Assembly: GCA_029009055.1 (NCBI GenBank)
Contig: JAQXJR010000033.1
Coordinates: 21,500-85,499 of the forward strand
Length of the DNA stretch: 64,000 bases
Direction: 5' to 3'
Source of the DNA: Eubacteriales bacterium
Lineage (GTDB): Bacteria; Bacillota; Clostridia; Peptostreptococcales; Anaerovoracaceae
The notes beneath the pieces were generated by a model, which was not told where the DNA came from, made no database searches, and saw only the letters and a list, made by a program, of their open reading frames with translations. This document shows, in pieces, positions 35,494-44,908 of the stretch; within the stretch, counting starts at the first letter, position 1, and each line of letters opens with the position of its first letter. A program made the position numbers and the translations under genes.

Positions 35494-37200
35494 TTATTTT
35501 ACGAAATGAACCTTCTTATTCATTCTGTTCAGGGCGCTTACTAAAGCGTTTACAGAAGCCAGGATGATATCGTCGTGTGTTCCTACGCCCCAGAACTTAT
35601 TATCAAGCTGGTCCGCTATGCAGACATAAGCTGCCGCTTTAGAGTTAGACTCGGCTGAGATAGCGTGCTCTGAGTATGTGATGAACTTATAATTGAAGTT
35701 ATATTTCGTCTTCTTAAGGGCGTTACTTACAGCGTCCAGACGGCCATTTCCGTCTCCCTCCAGGCTATAAGCTTCATCGCCGATGTGAACGAGCATCTTA
35801 ACTCCTACGCTGTCGGCTGACTCATCCTTAGTAGTGGAGAAGTGGATGAAGTTCGCTTCTACTATATCGATAGGATCGAAATAGTTGACATATTCTTTGC
35901 TAAATGTATCGAAGATCTCATCGGACGAAAGCTCTCTGTGTTCGTGGTCTGAGATCCCTTTCATCATGTATCCGACTTCGGCTCTCATCTCCTTAGGGAT
36001 ATTGAAGCCGTGGTCGCGCTCTATCAGGTAGCTTACGCCGCCCTTACCGGACTGGCTGTTTATCCTGATGACGTCTCCGTCGTACTGCCTGCCGACATCG
36101 TGCGGGTCGATAGGGAGGTAAGGAACTGTCCACTGGTCTGTGCCTCTTTCCTTCCTGTATTTAACGCCCTTAGCGATAGCGTCCTGATGCGAGCCGGAGA
36201 ATGCCGCGAATACGAGGGCTCCGCTGTATGGGTGGCGAGGCTCTACGGTCATGCCTGTGTATTCCTCATAGTGTTCTACTACGTCCGGCATGTCCGTGAA
36301 TTCCAGGTTAGGGTCTACGCCATGTGTGAACATATTTATTGCGAGAGTTACTATATCTACGTTTCCTGTTCTCTCGCCGTTACCGAAGAGGGTACCTTCG
36401 ATTCTATCCGCTCCCGCGAGGACTCCGAGCTCCGCGTCAGCTACGCCGGTTCCTCTGTCGTTATGTGGGTGGAGGGACAGGATGACGTTCTCTCTATCGT
36501 GAAGGTTCTTACTAACGTATTCTACCTGATTAGCGTAAACGTGAGGCAGGGACATCTCCACTGTAGCAGGAAGGTTTATGATCACCTTATGGTCAGGCGT
36601 CGGCTTCCAGATGTCTATTACCGCGTTGCAGACTTCGAGAGCGTACTCAGGCTCTGTTCCTGTGAATGACTCTGGAGAGTACTCATACTGGAAGTTAATA
36701 TCAGGATATTCCTTCGCTATATCGAGGAACATCTGGGCTCCATCCGTAGCGATCTTCTTTATTTCATCCTTAGACTTCTTAAATACCTGCTCCCTCTGAG
36801 CCACAGACGTGGAGTTATAGAGGTGGACGATAGGGTTCTTAGCCCCCTTAAGAGCGTCGAAGGTCTTACGGATGATATGTTCTCTGGACTGAGTGAGGAC
36901 CTGAAGCTTTACGTCGTCAGGAACCAGATCCTGGTCTATAAGGGTCCTCAGGAACTCGAACTCTGTGTCAGAAGCGGCAGGGAAGCCGACTTCTATTTCC
37001 TTAAAACCAAGCTTTACGAGGTACTTAAAGAATTCTACCTTAGTGTCCAGGTCCATAGGAACTACCAGGGCCTGGTTGCCGTCTCTCAAGTCTACGCTGC
37101 ACCAGGCAGGAGCCTTATCTATGTGATCTTTCTTTACCCAGTCGTATGTGACGACGGGAGGCTGATAATACTGAATATCATACTTAGAAGCGTTGTCCAT
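35494..37200 (-). CDS. leuA: 2-isopropylmalate synthase
   Basis: Condenses acetyl-CoA with 2-oxoisovalerate, the committed leucine step. 568 residues, the length of the class sometimes called LeuA2 with a distinct N-terminus (YQPPVVTYDWVKKDHIDKAPAWCSVDLRDGNQALVVPM); metal ligands are Asp in DLRDGNQ and the HPHNDRG motif. A C-terminal regulatory domain (from about residue 440) carries leucine feedback in the family. GGGGGAATTT precedes the ATG. First gene of the leucine operon, expressed only when the T-box upstream anti-terminates. Confidence 0.96.
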   Translation of the reverse strand: MDNASKYDIQYYQPPVVTYDWVKKDHIDKAPAWCSVDLRDGNQALVVPMDLDTKVEFFKYLVKLGFKEIEVGFPAASDTEFEFLRTLIDQDLVPDDVKLQVLTQSREHIIRKTFDALKGAKNPIVHLYNSTSVAQREQVFKKSKDEIKKIATDGAQMFLDIAKEYPDINFQYEYSPESFTGTEPEYALEVCNAVIDIWKPTPDHKVIINLPATVEMSLPHVYANQVEYVSKNLHDRENVILSLHPHNDRGTGVADAELGVLAGADRIEGTLFGNGERTGNVDIVTLAINMFTHGVDPNLEFTDMPDVVEHYEEYTGMTVEPRHPYSGALVFAAFSGSHQDAIAKGVKYRKERGTDQWTVPYLPIDPHDVGRQYDGDVIRINSQSGKGGVSYLIERDHGFNIPKEMRAEVGYMMKGISDHEHRELSSDEIFDTFSKEYVNYFDPIDIVEANFIHFSTTKDESADSVGVKMLVHIGDEAYSLEGDGNGRLDAVSNALKKTKYNFNYKFITYSEHAISAESNSKAAAYVCIADQLDNKFWGVGTHDDIILASVNALVSALNRMNKKVHFVK

Positions 37201-37236
37201 AATAAATTCCCCCTAAAAATTCATTTCCGCGAAAAG

Positions 37237-37500
37237 GGTATAAAAAAATCTCTTCGCGATAACTGATCGCAAAGAGACGAAAACTTACACGTGTTTCCGC
37301 GGTACCACTCTTCTTGGTTTCACCTGATCTATATTAGTCCCGGCTTTATTACGGATACCGGGGCAGGGAGGTGAGACCCACTCATCCATTCCCGCTCAGG
37401 GGTGAGACACCGGAAAGCCTTATCGCCGCGGCACTTCCACCTTACAGCCGCTCTCTGTGGCAGACGATCCGATTTATTCCCGTCATCGCGAAAACAATTT
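37237..37500 (-). promoter_or_regulatory. T-box leader (leucine, CUC specifier predicted)
   Basis: Minus-strand leader of the leucine operon. The conserved T-box antiterminator core AGTGGTACCGCGG lies at 37298-37310, an AGAGAG element of stem I is present further upstream, and the leader ends with a strong terminator (GTCTCTTTGCGAT paired with ATCGCGAAGAGAT, then seven T, at about 37240-37277). The best specifier candidate is CTC (Leu) at 37404-37406, followed by A and by a CCTGAG segment as in other T-boxes; a second CTC nearby is less well placed. Uncharged tRNA-Leu(GAG) would turn the operon on. Confidence 0.88.
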
Positions 37501-37506
37501 ATTAGT

Positions 37507-37535
37507 ATTATAGAAGTTGTATGCATTTATGTCAA
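37507..37535 (-). promoter_or_regulatory. Promoter of the leucine operon
   Basis: Consensus TTGACA (37530-37535) and TATAAT (37507-37512) on the minus strand with a 17-bp spacer; start predicted near 37500, immediately before the T-box. Confidence 0.88.
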
Positions 37536-37616
37536 CGATTTTTATATCTTTTACAAAAGTGATACCGATTCTTTGTTGACTCATAACAATTTTGTCATGT
37601 GAAATACTTATAGAGA

Positions 37617-37650
37617 AAGCCGGAGGCACATACGCCTTCGGCTTTGCTGA
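37617..37650 (-). terminator. Hairpin behind the PHP gene
   Basis: AAGCCGGAGGC (37617-37627) pairs with GCCTTCGGCTT (37633-37643), one G-U pair. On the minus strand it is followed by a pyrimidine run with few T, so a weak terminator. It also belongs to a recurrent short element (see findings). Confidence 0.55.
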
Positions 37651-37668
37651 TCGAATATTAAATTGTGG

Positions 37669-38442
37669 TTAGCAAATGCCTAAGGCTTTCAGCTTCACGA
37701 CCCGGTAAGGCTTGAAGATAAGGCCCAGGCTCTGGTTGTATGTTCTGAAGCTCCAGGTAGCTGTGGCTGAGTAGCGCTTATGGTGCTTCTTAAGGTACCT
37801 TCTCTCGACTCCGCCGAAATCAGCTATGCCGTATTCCTTAACAGCGGCGATGAGGTCGTTATTGCATGTGATAGGGCGGTCGAACTCGGTATATGCCGTA
37901 CCGACGTACTTAGCCACATGTGAATCCGATCCTCCTGTGCACTGCAGACCGTATCTATCTGCCAGGCTGCGGGCGAGCACGTTCGACCTTATGGTCTCGC
38001 ATGTATTGAAACCCTCGAGGAAATCAACATCTTTAATAAGGTGCATGTTCTTCAGGAATCTCCCGTAATACATGCAGCTGGCTCCCTGCATACCGAATGG
38101 GTGAGCCAGGCCGAGAACTCCGCCATAGGAATGAACTAATTTAATCAGGACCTCCAGTTTCATACCTCGTACTGTAAGTATGCTGAGGTGCACATCATCG
38201 GGCATGATAACGAGGACATGACCCGCGTCACACGTGTCGTATTCTATTCCCTTAAGGACTATGAAGCCCTCCGGCATTTCATCTCTGTGTTTCAGCCAGT
38301 GCTCATAACCTCTATAGGAATCGTGATCCGTCACGAGCATTCCATCGAAACCCTTACTCTTCAATATCTCTGCGTACTCTCGGATGTGGATCCTGGCATC
38401 GATAGAACCCTCTGTCGTGTGACAGTGCAAATCGAATTTCAT
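37669..38442 (-). CDS. PHP-domain phosphoesterase
   Basis: 257-residue PHP-fold metal-dependent phosphoesterase. Motifs: DLHCHTTEGS (1), VTDHDSYRGY (2), GVLGLAHPFG (3) and CTGGSDSHVAKYVG (4), covering the trinuclear metal site. Members of this standalone group include nucleotide 3',5'- or histidinol-phosphatase-like enzymes; the substrate cannot be assigned. The C-terminal 40 residues are basic and Tyr-rich. Monocistronic and oriented like the leucine operon, but separated from it by the leuA promoter. Confidence 0.88.
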   Translation of the reverse strand: MKFDLHCHTTEGSIDARIHIREYAEILKSKGFDGMLVTDHDSYRGYEHWLKHRDEMPEGFIVLKGIEYDTCDAGHVLVIMPDDVHLSILTVRGMKLEVLIKLVHSYGGVLGLAHPFGMQGASCMYYGRFLKNMHLIKDVDFLEGFNTCETIRSNVLARSLADRYGLQCTGGSDSHVAKYVGTAYTEFDRPITCNNDLIAAVKEYGIADFGGVERRYLKKHHKRYSATATWSFRTYNQSLGLIFKPYRVVKLKALGIC

Positions 38443-38545
38443 TAAACAGTCATCAGTCCTTTCAAATGTTCGCGAAGATTAGCTTTTCACCCTTATTATA
38501 CCCAAATAGGATCGCCATACAAGAAAAGTAAATGTGAACTTTTTG

Positions 38546-41173
38546 TTAATTATCAGAATTTTCCGAATTATCAGATTTTCTTACGGTGTTATTCCTGTAT
38601 TTTATACCCTTATATATCTGTATGATCAGGGTAGGGATGAAGGACAGGATCCACACATATATGAGCAGATGGCGGTTCAGCATGGCTACTCCGAATGCCT
38701 CAGAGAAGAAAGGCATCATAATGATAACATGCAGGAGAGCGGCGCCGAGCACGAAAGCTCCTATTGAATATATGTTTGAGAACAGGCCCAGCTTGAATAT
38801 CCCTTCCTTACCTCTGCAATTGAAACCGTGCCAAAGTCTGGCCAGACAGAGGGTGGAGAAGGCCATGGTGGATCCCGCTACAGGTCCGAATTTCACACCG
38901 CTTATACCCAGCATGCCGGCTATAGGTGTTCCTAAGCCTATGAGAAAGGCTATTATGGTAACTATGGAAATAAGCAGGCCGGTTAGGCAGATGCTCTTCA
39001 CAGTCGGCCTATTCAGCACAGACTCCGATCTGGCTCTCGGCTTCTCATCTATTAGTGCGTAGTTCAAAGGCTCCATGCTTATGGCCAGGGCAGGGAGGCT
39101 GTCCGTGATCAAGTTAATGAACAGGAGCTGGACCGCTGTAAACGGCATAGATAAGCCGGCTATCGAAGCAAATAGCACCGCTACTATCGCTGCCGCGTTT
39201 CCTGACAGCAGGTATGTTATGGCGTTCTTAATGTTCTCGTACACGTTCCTGCCGTTAAGCACAGCCTTAATTATAGTAGCGAAATTATCATCCGTAAGGA
39301 TCATGGACGCGGAGTCCTTCGCCACTTCTGTCCCGGTTATACCCATGGCGACGCCTATATCAGCGCTCTTAAGCGCCGGACCGTCGTTCACGCCGTCTCC
39401 TGTCATAGACACGATCTGGCCTTCATCCTGCCAGGCTTTAACTATCCTTATTTTATTATCAGGTGACACCCTGGCGTATACGCTGATCGTAGGAAGCTTC
39501 TCTCTGAGCTCATCATCTGACATCTGATCGAGCTCAGCTCCCGTGACTGCCAGGTCGCCATCCTCCATGATCCCTATGCGCCTAGCTATAGCTGACGCCG
39601 TGACCTTATGGTCTCCCGTGATCATGATCGGCTTTATCCCAGCTTCCTTACAGTCGAATACAGCCTGCTTGGATTCTTCTCGCGGAGGGTCGACCTCTGC
39701 CATAAGTCCTATGTACTTAAGATCATTCTCATCGTCGTATGTGAGGTCCACGTCATCGTCGTAAGCCTTCATAGCAAAGGCGAGCACGCGCAGGCCATTG
39801 CTGGAGAGCTCGTAGTTCTTCTCCGCTATCCGTTTCTTCTGTTCTTTTGTCAGATTTATAGACCGGCCGAGTATCACGTCTATGGCGCCCTTCGTGAACA
39901 TGACGTATCTGCCATCGAATTCGTGGAGAGTGCTCATGAGCTTCCTGTCAGAGTCGAACGGCACTTCTGAGAGCCTCGGGTGACTGGACTTTATATCCTC
40001 GTAATCCCCGTATTTCTTCATATAGTAGTCGACGAAAGCTGTCTCTGTAGGGTCTCCCGTGGTTTTACCATCTACTATAGCTGTGTCGTTACAAAGTATG
40101 GAAGCCAGGCTCAGGGCCTTCTCTTCGCCTTCGACTGCCTCTTCATACTCTACAGTCATCTTATTCTGTGTGAGGGTACCGGTCTTATCTGAGCAGATCA
40201 CCGATACACAGCCCAATCCTTCCACAGCGTTCAGGTCCTTAATGATGGCGTTCTGGCCGGCCATCCTCTTCGTCCCGATAGCCAAAGATATGGTTATTAT
40301 GGATGATAAAGCCTCAGGAATAGCTGCTACTGCCAGAGCCACAGCGAACAGCAGGGCGTCGAGGACCGGCATGTTCCTGAAAATGCTGAGCCCGAACACT
40401 ATAACGCTGATGATCATGATAGCTATGGAGAGTTTCTTACTGAAATTATCCATGGTCACCTGAAGTGGTGTCTTCCTCTCACTGGTATCTTCCATGAGAG
40501 TAGCTATCCTGCCGAGCTCAGTGTTAACACCTGTCCCGGTTATTACAGCGCGGGCTCTTCCGTATGTTACCAAAGTCCCGGAGAATACCATATTATCCTG
40601 GTCTCCTAGCGGGACACTTTCATCATTTATTATCTGATCGGATTTCTCTGAGCTTACGGATTCACCGGTAAGAGAGCTCTCATTAGTCTTAAGGTTATGG
40701 CATTCTATGATCCTGCCGTCGCCCGGTATAATGTCTCCGGCATCCAGGACCGCTATATCGCCGGGAACCAGTTCTTCTGCCGGTATTATTTTCTGGACAC
40801 CGCCGCGGATGACCTTAGCCTCAGGGGAAGACAGTTTCTTCAGGCTCTCCAGGGACTTCCTAGCTTTCACGTTCTGGACCGTCCCCAATATAGCGTTCAA
40901 GATGAGCACAGCTATGATTATTACCGTGCTGTCAGCGTTTCCCGTCGCCATGGATATTATGGCAGCTATGATGAGGATGATAACTAGCAGGTCTTTAAAC
41001 TGGTCTAGGAAGATCTGTATTATGTTCTTCTGTTTCTTCTCCGGCAATTTATTGCTGCCGAACTTCTCCCTGTTCTCCCGGACCTTATCTTCGCTAAGGC
41101 CATCAGCAGACGACCCGAACTCCAGGAATATGTCCTCAGGAGCTCTGTTGAAAAACTTCTTATCTGATGCCAT
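38546..41173 (-). CDS. P-type cation-transporting ATPase (Ca2+ type)
   Basis: 875-residue P2-type ATPase, probably a Ca2+ exporter. Seen in order: N-terminal cation-ATPase domain, actuator motif LTGESVSS, the PEAL variant of the ion-site PEGL (VAAIPEALSS), phosphorylation site SDKTGTLTQNK, hinge GDGVNDGPALKSADIGVAMG, and the C-terminal helices with NLITDSLPALAISMEP. These features and length fit PMCA/SERCA-like bacterial pumps (PacL group). AGGAGG precedes the ATG at 41173. No partner genes; the ion is inferred from family. Confidence 0.92.
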   Translation of the reverse strand: MASDKKFFNRAPEDIFLEFGSSADGLSEDKVRENREKFGSNKLPEKKQKNIIQIFLDQFKDLLVIILIIAAIISMATGNADSTVIIIAVLILNAILGTVQNVKARKSLESLKKLSSPEAKVIRGGVQKIIPAEELVPGDIAVLDAGDIIPGDGRIIECHNLKTNESSLTGESVSSEKSDQIINDESVPLGDQDNMVFSGTLVTYGRARAVITGTGVNTELGRIATLMEDTSERKTPLQVTMDNFSKKLSIAIMIISVIVFGLSIFRNMPVLDALLFAVALAVAAIPEALSSIITISLAIGTKRMAGQNAIIKDLNAVEGLGCVSVICSDKTGTLTQNKMTVEYEEAVEGEEKALSLASILCNDTAIVDGKTTGDPTETAFVDYYMKKYGDYEDIKSSHPRLSEVPFDSDRKLMSTLHEFDGRYVMFTKGAIDVILGRSINLTKEQKKRIAEKNYELSSNGLRVLAFAMKAYDDDVDLTYDDENDLKYIGLMAEVDPPREESKQAVFDCKEAGIKPIMITGDHKVTASAIARRIGIMEDGDLAVTGAELDQMSDDELREKLPTISVYARVSPDNKIRIVKAWQDEGQIVSMTGDGVNDGPALKSADIGVAMGITGTEVAKDSASMILTDDNFATIIKAVLNGRNVYENIKNAITYLLSGNAAAIVAVLFASIAGLSMPFTAVQLLFINLITDSLPALAISMEPLNYALIDEKPRARSESVLNRPTVKSICLTGLLISIVTIIAFLIGLGTPIAGMLGISGVKFGPVAGSTMAFSTLCLARLWHGFNCRGKEGIFKLGLFSNIYSIGAFVLGAALLHVIIMMPFFSEAFGVAMLNRHLLIYVWILSFIPTLIIQIYKGIKYRNNTVRKSDNSENSDN

Positions 41174-41261
41174 TAATATTCCTCCTTATAAGCACGCGCC
41201 GTATCTATGAGCAAAACGCAGACGCGGCATTTCCTTCCAGGCTTAAACGCGATATGACTAA

Positions 41262-41319
41262 ACAAAAAAGACTTCCAGACGGCGCGCACTATAAAACATA
41301 CGCGCCGCCTGAAAGTCTC
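41262..41319 (-). terminator. Long terminator of the Y-family polymerase operon
   Basis: On the plus strand AGACTTCCAGACGGCGCG (41270-41287) faces CGCGCCGCCTGAAAGTCT (41301-41318), an 18-pair stem with a mismatch, followed on the minus strand by six T. It lies 225 bp past the operon's last stop. Confidence 0.85.
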
Positions 41320-41543
41320 GCTGTTTCATGCAAATGCGGGCAATAGATGCCGTACTGACGCAAGTTGCAACGGCTTATGCCGCCGGCTACTCCCTTTCAG
41401 AATAATCGTTGTTATTTTATACCATTAATTATAGGATCGTTCAAGCGAAATCCAAGAAAATATGATTATTTTTACCAAAACTTCATAGAATGCCCTGAGA
41501 ACGAGTACATATTACCAAAATCGTACTGATATTACTAAAACAG
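41320..41543. other. Gene-free interval with short tandem repeats
   Basis: No gene seen. The segment holds three copies of the decamer ATTAC(C/T)AAAA-like word (41471-41480, 41511-41520, 41531-41540), the last two as part of an imperfect 20-nt tandem repeat beginning GTAC. Downstream of the small gene at 41544 and before its terminator; would form a 3' untranslated region. Confidence 0.35.
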
Positions 41544-41780
41544 CTATTTATCATTCTCCTCCATCACCTGAGCTATGGTCTCTTCGACGGCCTTACCATA
41601 TCCGGTCAGGGCAGCGAAAGGGGAAAACTGGGCCGCTCTCTCATGCAAGGTCAAATGGGCTCTCTTAGAAGATACATGATGCTGCTCAGATATAATATCC
41701 TTATATGGAAAGTCTTCCGGCAGATCGCCTAATAGATCACAGCTGTCAACCTGGCGGTTCTCAAGCTTAATATCTGTCAT
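41544..41780 (-). CDS. Small YolD-like protein encoded with the Y-family polymerase
   Basis: 78-residue cytosolic protein. The segment HHVSSKRAHLTLHERAAQFSPFAALTGYGKAVEET resembles the conserved core of small YolD-like proteins that accompany Y-family polymerases in Firmicutes. The start overlaps the polymerase stop by 4 bases (41777-41780), so the two are translationally coupled and share the LexA-controlled promoter. Function unknown; a modulator of the polymerase is a reasonable guess. Confidence 0.72.
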   Translation of the reverse strand: MTDIKLENRQVDSCDLLGDLPEDFPYKDIISEQHHVSSKRAHLTLHERAAQFSPFAALTGYGKAVEETIAQVMEENDK

Positions 41781-43384
41781 GCCTTATGTCCTCCGATCTG
41801 AGCGTTTCTCTCCATGGCTGTAGCTCCATCTTCCAGATCTCGCCCCTTAACGACTGCGTTCTTACCGAATTTCTTCTGGATGGAGAGAAGGGCCTGCTGG
41901 ACTTTAAGTTCCTCTTCAGGGTCTTTATCAGAAAGGTCTGTGTATCCTCGCTTCTCTGGCCTGTCATCATCTATATCATCGCTCTTCGGACCGGATGAGG
42001 ATGTTTCCTCCGCAGCCTCGTCTTCCTGACCCTGATCGAAGAAAGATAACTGCAGAGGCGCTTCTTCTTCAGCCTGTGATGATGGGATAAGATTTCCGGC
42101 GCTTATATATATCTTTCTTATAAGAAGATGAGGATCCGTTATCCTGTCGAAAACATCAGCTATAGCCTTATTTATCTTCTGCCCAGAAATGGTGTGGCTG
42201 CCGAAATTCTCTGATCCGTGAACGGGTGATGGCGCCATTCTGCCATAGAAATCCGCCTTAACCCCCTTCACATATTTCCGTCTGGCAGGATCTGCTAAGT
42301 TTTCAGTATCATATATTATGTCAACTGAGACGAGATCTGTCATCAACTCTTTAGACACCAGATCCATTACCATGGCGTCAGTCATTTCCAGGGTCACCAG
42401 CCTCGCCTTATCATTCTCATATGGTTCCTGCAGCACCTGTCCGCTGCTCACACTGTTAGATTTCGGCTTATATTTCTTTATTTCTTCTATGGTGCATGGC
42501 TCCCAGCCCCAAGCGTGGTCTATTAAGAGCTCAGCGTTCACCCCGAACAGCCTGTATAGGAGATCTTCATTATAAAACTCTCCGGGCTTTCCTAACGAAC
42601 ACCTGGCTACATCTCCCATGGTATAAAGCCCGTTAGCCGCGAGTTTCTTAGCCGTTCCTCTTCCCACACGCCAGAAATCAGTGATAGGCTGATGGGTCCA
42701 CATGTGCATTCTGTAAGACATCTCATTCAGCTCAGCTATCCTGACACCGTTCTCGTCAGCCGGCTGATGTTTCGCATATACATCCATGGCTATCTTAGCT
42801 AAGTACAGGTTAGTGCCAATACCGGCTGTCGCTGTGATACCAGTCGTTTTAAGCACATCTTCTATCAGCATCCTCGCGAACTGCCTGGCTGTCTTATGAT
42901 ATGTATTAAGGTAGCCTGTGACATCTATTAAGACCTCATCTATGGAATAAACGACCAGGTCATCCGGCGAAACATATTTAAGGTATACCCTTAATATCTC
43001 CGTGCTGTATTTTATATAAAAAGCCATCCTCGGCTTAGCAACTATATATGAGAGTTTCAATGAGGGATCTTCCATCAACCGGTCGTAATCATCCGATTCG
43101 CCCCTGAATATATGACCAGGCGCCTCAGCTAAACGCTCAGCGTTAATATGCCTTACTTTCTGGACCACCTCGAAAAGCCTAGGCCTTCCCGGGATCCCAA
43201 ATGCCTTAAGGGCAGGGGAAACTGCCAGGCATATGGTCTTATCCGTCCTGGACTCGTCAGCTACTACCAAATTAGTGGTTAAGGCGTCCCTCTTCCTCTC
43301 GGCGCACTCTACCGAGGCATAGAAACTCTTAAGATCTATGCAGACATATATTCTGTTTTCGGATCCAGTCGTATTAGACTTCAA
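41777..43384 (-). CDS. Y-family DNA polymerase (translesion synthesis)
   Basis: Error-prone lesion-bypass polymerase of the UmuC/DinB superfamily. Residues from the chosen start: palm motif IYVCIDLKSFYASVECAER (first catalytic Asp), the second catalytic site VYSIDEVLIDVTGYL, and a helix-hairpin-helix region further on (FWRVGRGTAKKLAANGLYTMGDVA). The C-terminus carries an acidic tail with LQLSFFDQ, which looks like a beta-clamp binding peptide. The frame stays open to 43594, but the start is set at the TTG 43384 because GAGG is seven bases upstream and the -10 and LexA box lie immediately before. Longer product (535 residues) than DinB, nearer to UmuC/UvrX. Confidence 0.88.
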   Translation of the reverse strand: MKSNTTGSENRIYVCIDLKSFYASVECAERKRDALTTNLVVADESRTDKTICLAVSPALKAFGIPGRPRLFEVVQKVRHINAERLAEAPGHIFRGESDDYDRLMEDPSLKLSYIVAKPRMAFYIKYSTEILRVYLKYVSPDDLVVYSIDEVLIDVTGYLNTYHKTARQFARMLIEDVLKTTGITATAGIGTNLYLAKIAMDVYAKHQPADENGVRIAELNEMSYRMHMWTHQPITDFWRVGRGTAKKLAANGLYTMGDVARCSLGKPGEFYNEDLLYRLFGVNAELLIDHAWGWEPCTIEEIKKYKPKSNSVSSGQVLQEPYENDKARLVTLEMTDAMVMDLVSKELMTDLVSVDIIYDTENLADPARRKYVKGVKADFYGRMAPSPVHGSENFGSHTISGQKINKAIADVFDRITDPHLLIRKIYISAGNLIPSSQAEEEAPLQLSFFDQGQEDEAAEETSSSGPKSDDIDDDRPEKRGYTDLSDKDPEEELKVQQALLSIQKKFGKNAVVKGRDLEDGATAMERNAQIGGHKA

Positions 43385-43421
43385 TTTCCAGCCTCGTTTC
43401 GTATGTTTATCGGATGACAGA

Positions 43422-43446
43422 ATTATAGCACGCAAACATATGTTCT
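43422..43446 (-). promoter_or_regulatory. LexA-type SOS box and -10 of the Y-family polymerase operon
   Basis: The plus strand reads CAAACATATGTTCT at 43433-43446, matching the Firmicutes LexA consensus CGAAC-N4-GTTCG at nearly all positions; on the minus strand TATAAT is at 43422-43427, about 5 bp closer to the gene. Damage-inducible expression is predicted. Confidence 0.75.
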
Positions 43447-43515
43447 CGCAAGAGCCCGGAGGGATGCGACGCGTGCTCCCTTTGCGGGAGAAGGGAATAA
43501 AGCGATGGAAAATTT

Positions 43516-43845
43516 TTACACGAATATAAGGTTCACTAAAACCATGTAGATAATAGTCCCGCCCGCTATAGAAACCAACATCTGTTTCCACCACAGCTGG
43601 AGGACGACAGTAGCGCAGGAGGCGATGATCTCAGGCGCCAGGGAAGACGCGCTCGTAACATCTATATTTTTATAGCAGTAGATCACGAGCATGCCGAAAA
43701 CCGCCGCCGGAAGGACTTTCCCCAGATAATCTATAAATTCCGGTATTTTCTTACCCTCAGGCAAAAATATAAAAGGGATGAAGCGGGTCAGCATGGTGGC
43801 CAAGGCCGCGAGGAGAATAACTATTATGCTTTGGGCTGTCGTCAT
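43516..43845 (-). CDS. azlD: AzlD-family branched-chain amino-acid exporter subunit
   Basis: 109-residue membrane protein with about three helices, the small subunit of the AzlCD exporter (branched-chain amino acids and their toxic analogues). ATMLTRFIPFIFLPEGKKIPEFIDYLGKVLPAAVFGMLVIY is the family's conserved block. The start overlaps the azlC stop by four bases (43842-43845), typical for this pair. Confidence 0.88.
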   Translation of the reverse strand: MTTAQSIIVILLAALATMLTRFIPFIFLPEGKKIPEFIDYLGKVLPAAVFGMLVIYCYKNIDVTSASSLAPEIIASCATVVLQLWWKQMLVSIAGGTIIYMVLVNLIFV

Positions 43846-44594
43846 TTTTCATCCTCCTGAGCGTTCCAGAACACATCCAACTTAGGCTTTGCTAAAGTAA
43901 GAATAACTAAAATTGAGATCATAGATGGTATAAGGAAATCATCCGGGCCGAATATGAGCAGGCAGGCGAGGGACGCTGCCAGTCCGGCGAAAGAGCTCGC
44001 GTGATTCTTTTCTTTAGAGAAATTATCGGCGAATATCGACAGGAACATGGCTGTCATCGCGAAACCAATGCCCTTAACATCGAACTGTATGAGGCTGCCG
44101 AACAAGCCGCCGCACATGGCGCCCAGGACCCATGAGAGCTGATCCAGCAAAGAGACCCAGAAATAGAACCAGCCATGGTCGACTCCTCGTGGTATCACCG
44201 CCGAACTATTGACCGCGAACGTTTCGTCACTCATAGCAAAGATAAGATAGAACTTCTTCTTCCCGACTCCTCTGTATTTTGAAAGCATAGCGAGGCCGTA
44301 AAACAGATGCCTGGCGTTCACCATGAAAGCCACGAGGAAGGCAGCCAGCGGGTCGAACGAGCCGAGCAGCATGTCCGCGACTATGAACTCTACTGATCCT
44401 CCGTAAATCACCATAGCCATGAACATAGGGTATATGAAACTGTAGCCGTTAGATTTCATCATCAGCCCGTACGTAAGGGAGAGGAAGAAATATGCCCCCA
44501 TTACAGGTATGCTGTGGGGAAAGGCAGCTTTCAACGCAGCGGATGCCTCACCGTGATTATATAAATTATTATCGTTATTCGTTCCGGAACTCAT
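43842..44594 (-). CDS. azlC: AzlC-family branched-chain amino-acid exporter subunit
   Basis: 250-residue membrane protein with about seven helices; AAFPHSIPVMGAYFFLSLTYGLMMKSNGYSF and NARHLFYGLAMLSKYR with SDETFAV are the AzlC signatures. Forms an exporter with AzlD. No regulator (AzlB) gene beside it. The upstream region 44595-44908 is A/T-rich and must include its promoter and that of the divergent subtilase. Confidence 0.9.
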   Translation of the reverse strand: MSSGTNNDNNLYNHGEASAALKAAFPHSIPVMGAYFFLSLTYGLMMKSNGYSFIYPMFMAMVIYGGSVEFIVADMLLGSFDPLAAFLVAFMVNARHLFYGLAMLSKYRGVGKKKFYLIFAMSDETFAVNSSAVIPRGVDHGWFYFWVSLLDQLSWVLGAMCGGLFGSLIQFDVKGIGFAMTAMFLSIFADNFSKEKNHASSFAGLAASLACLLIFGPDDFLIPSMISILVILTLAKPKLDVFWNAQEDEK

Positions 44595-44908
44595 ATTTAT
44601 CTAAATCATTTTTATTAACAAAGCGTGTTAGGGTTAATTTAACATTAGTTAAATCGCATTTCAATTATATATTTCCCAACTAAGTAAATAGATAATATAC
44701 TCCTGCTTTATATACATTTATGAAATAAACATATTTTCGTAATAAGTTGAATTAATAACTAATAAAATTCAATAATTTTATGAAATAGTGCCCTGAATTC
44801 GGGAAATAATAAAGAATTCTTCATAAACATTTTTATAGGGAAAACGAACATTTCCGGCTCGGTGGGTTATACTTAAATCAGTTATTGAACATCCACTAGG
44901 AGGATATT
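44595..44908. other. Gene-free A/T-rich divergent promoter region
   Basis: 314 bp without a gene between azlC and the subtilase gene. Very A/T-rich. The only promoter-like words seen are TATACT (44868-44873) and a ribosome site AGGAGG before 44909; no clear -35 or palindrome. Confidence 0.45.

Noticed and set aside
37340..37380. Second CTC triplet in the T-box leader as specifier
   Set aside because: It is further from the AGAGAG element and not followed by the CCTGAG segment; the CTC at 37404-37406 fits better, though not proven.
43385..43594. Upstream extension of the Y-family polymerase frame
   Set aside because: It runs across the -10, the LexA box and into azlD; the TTG at 43384 has a ribosome site.
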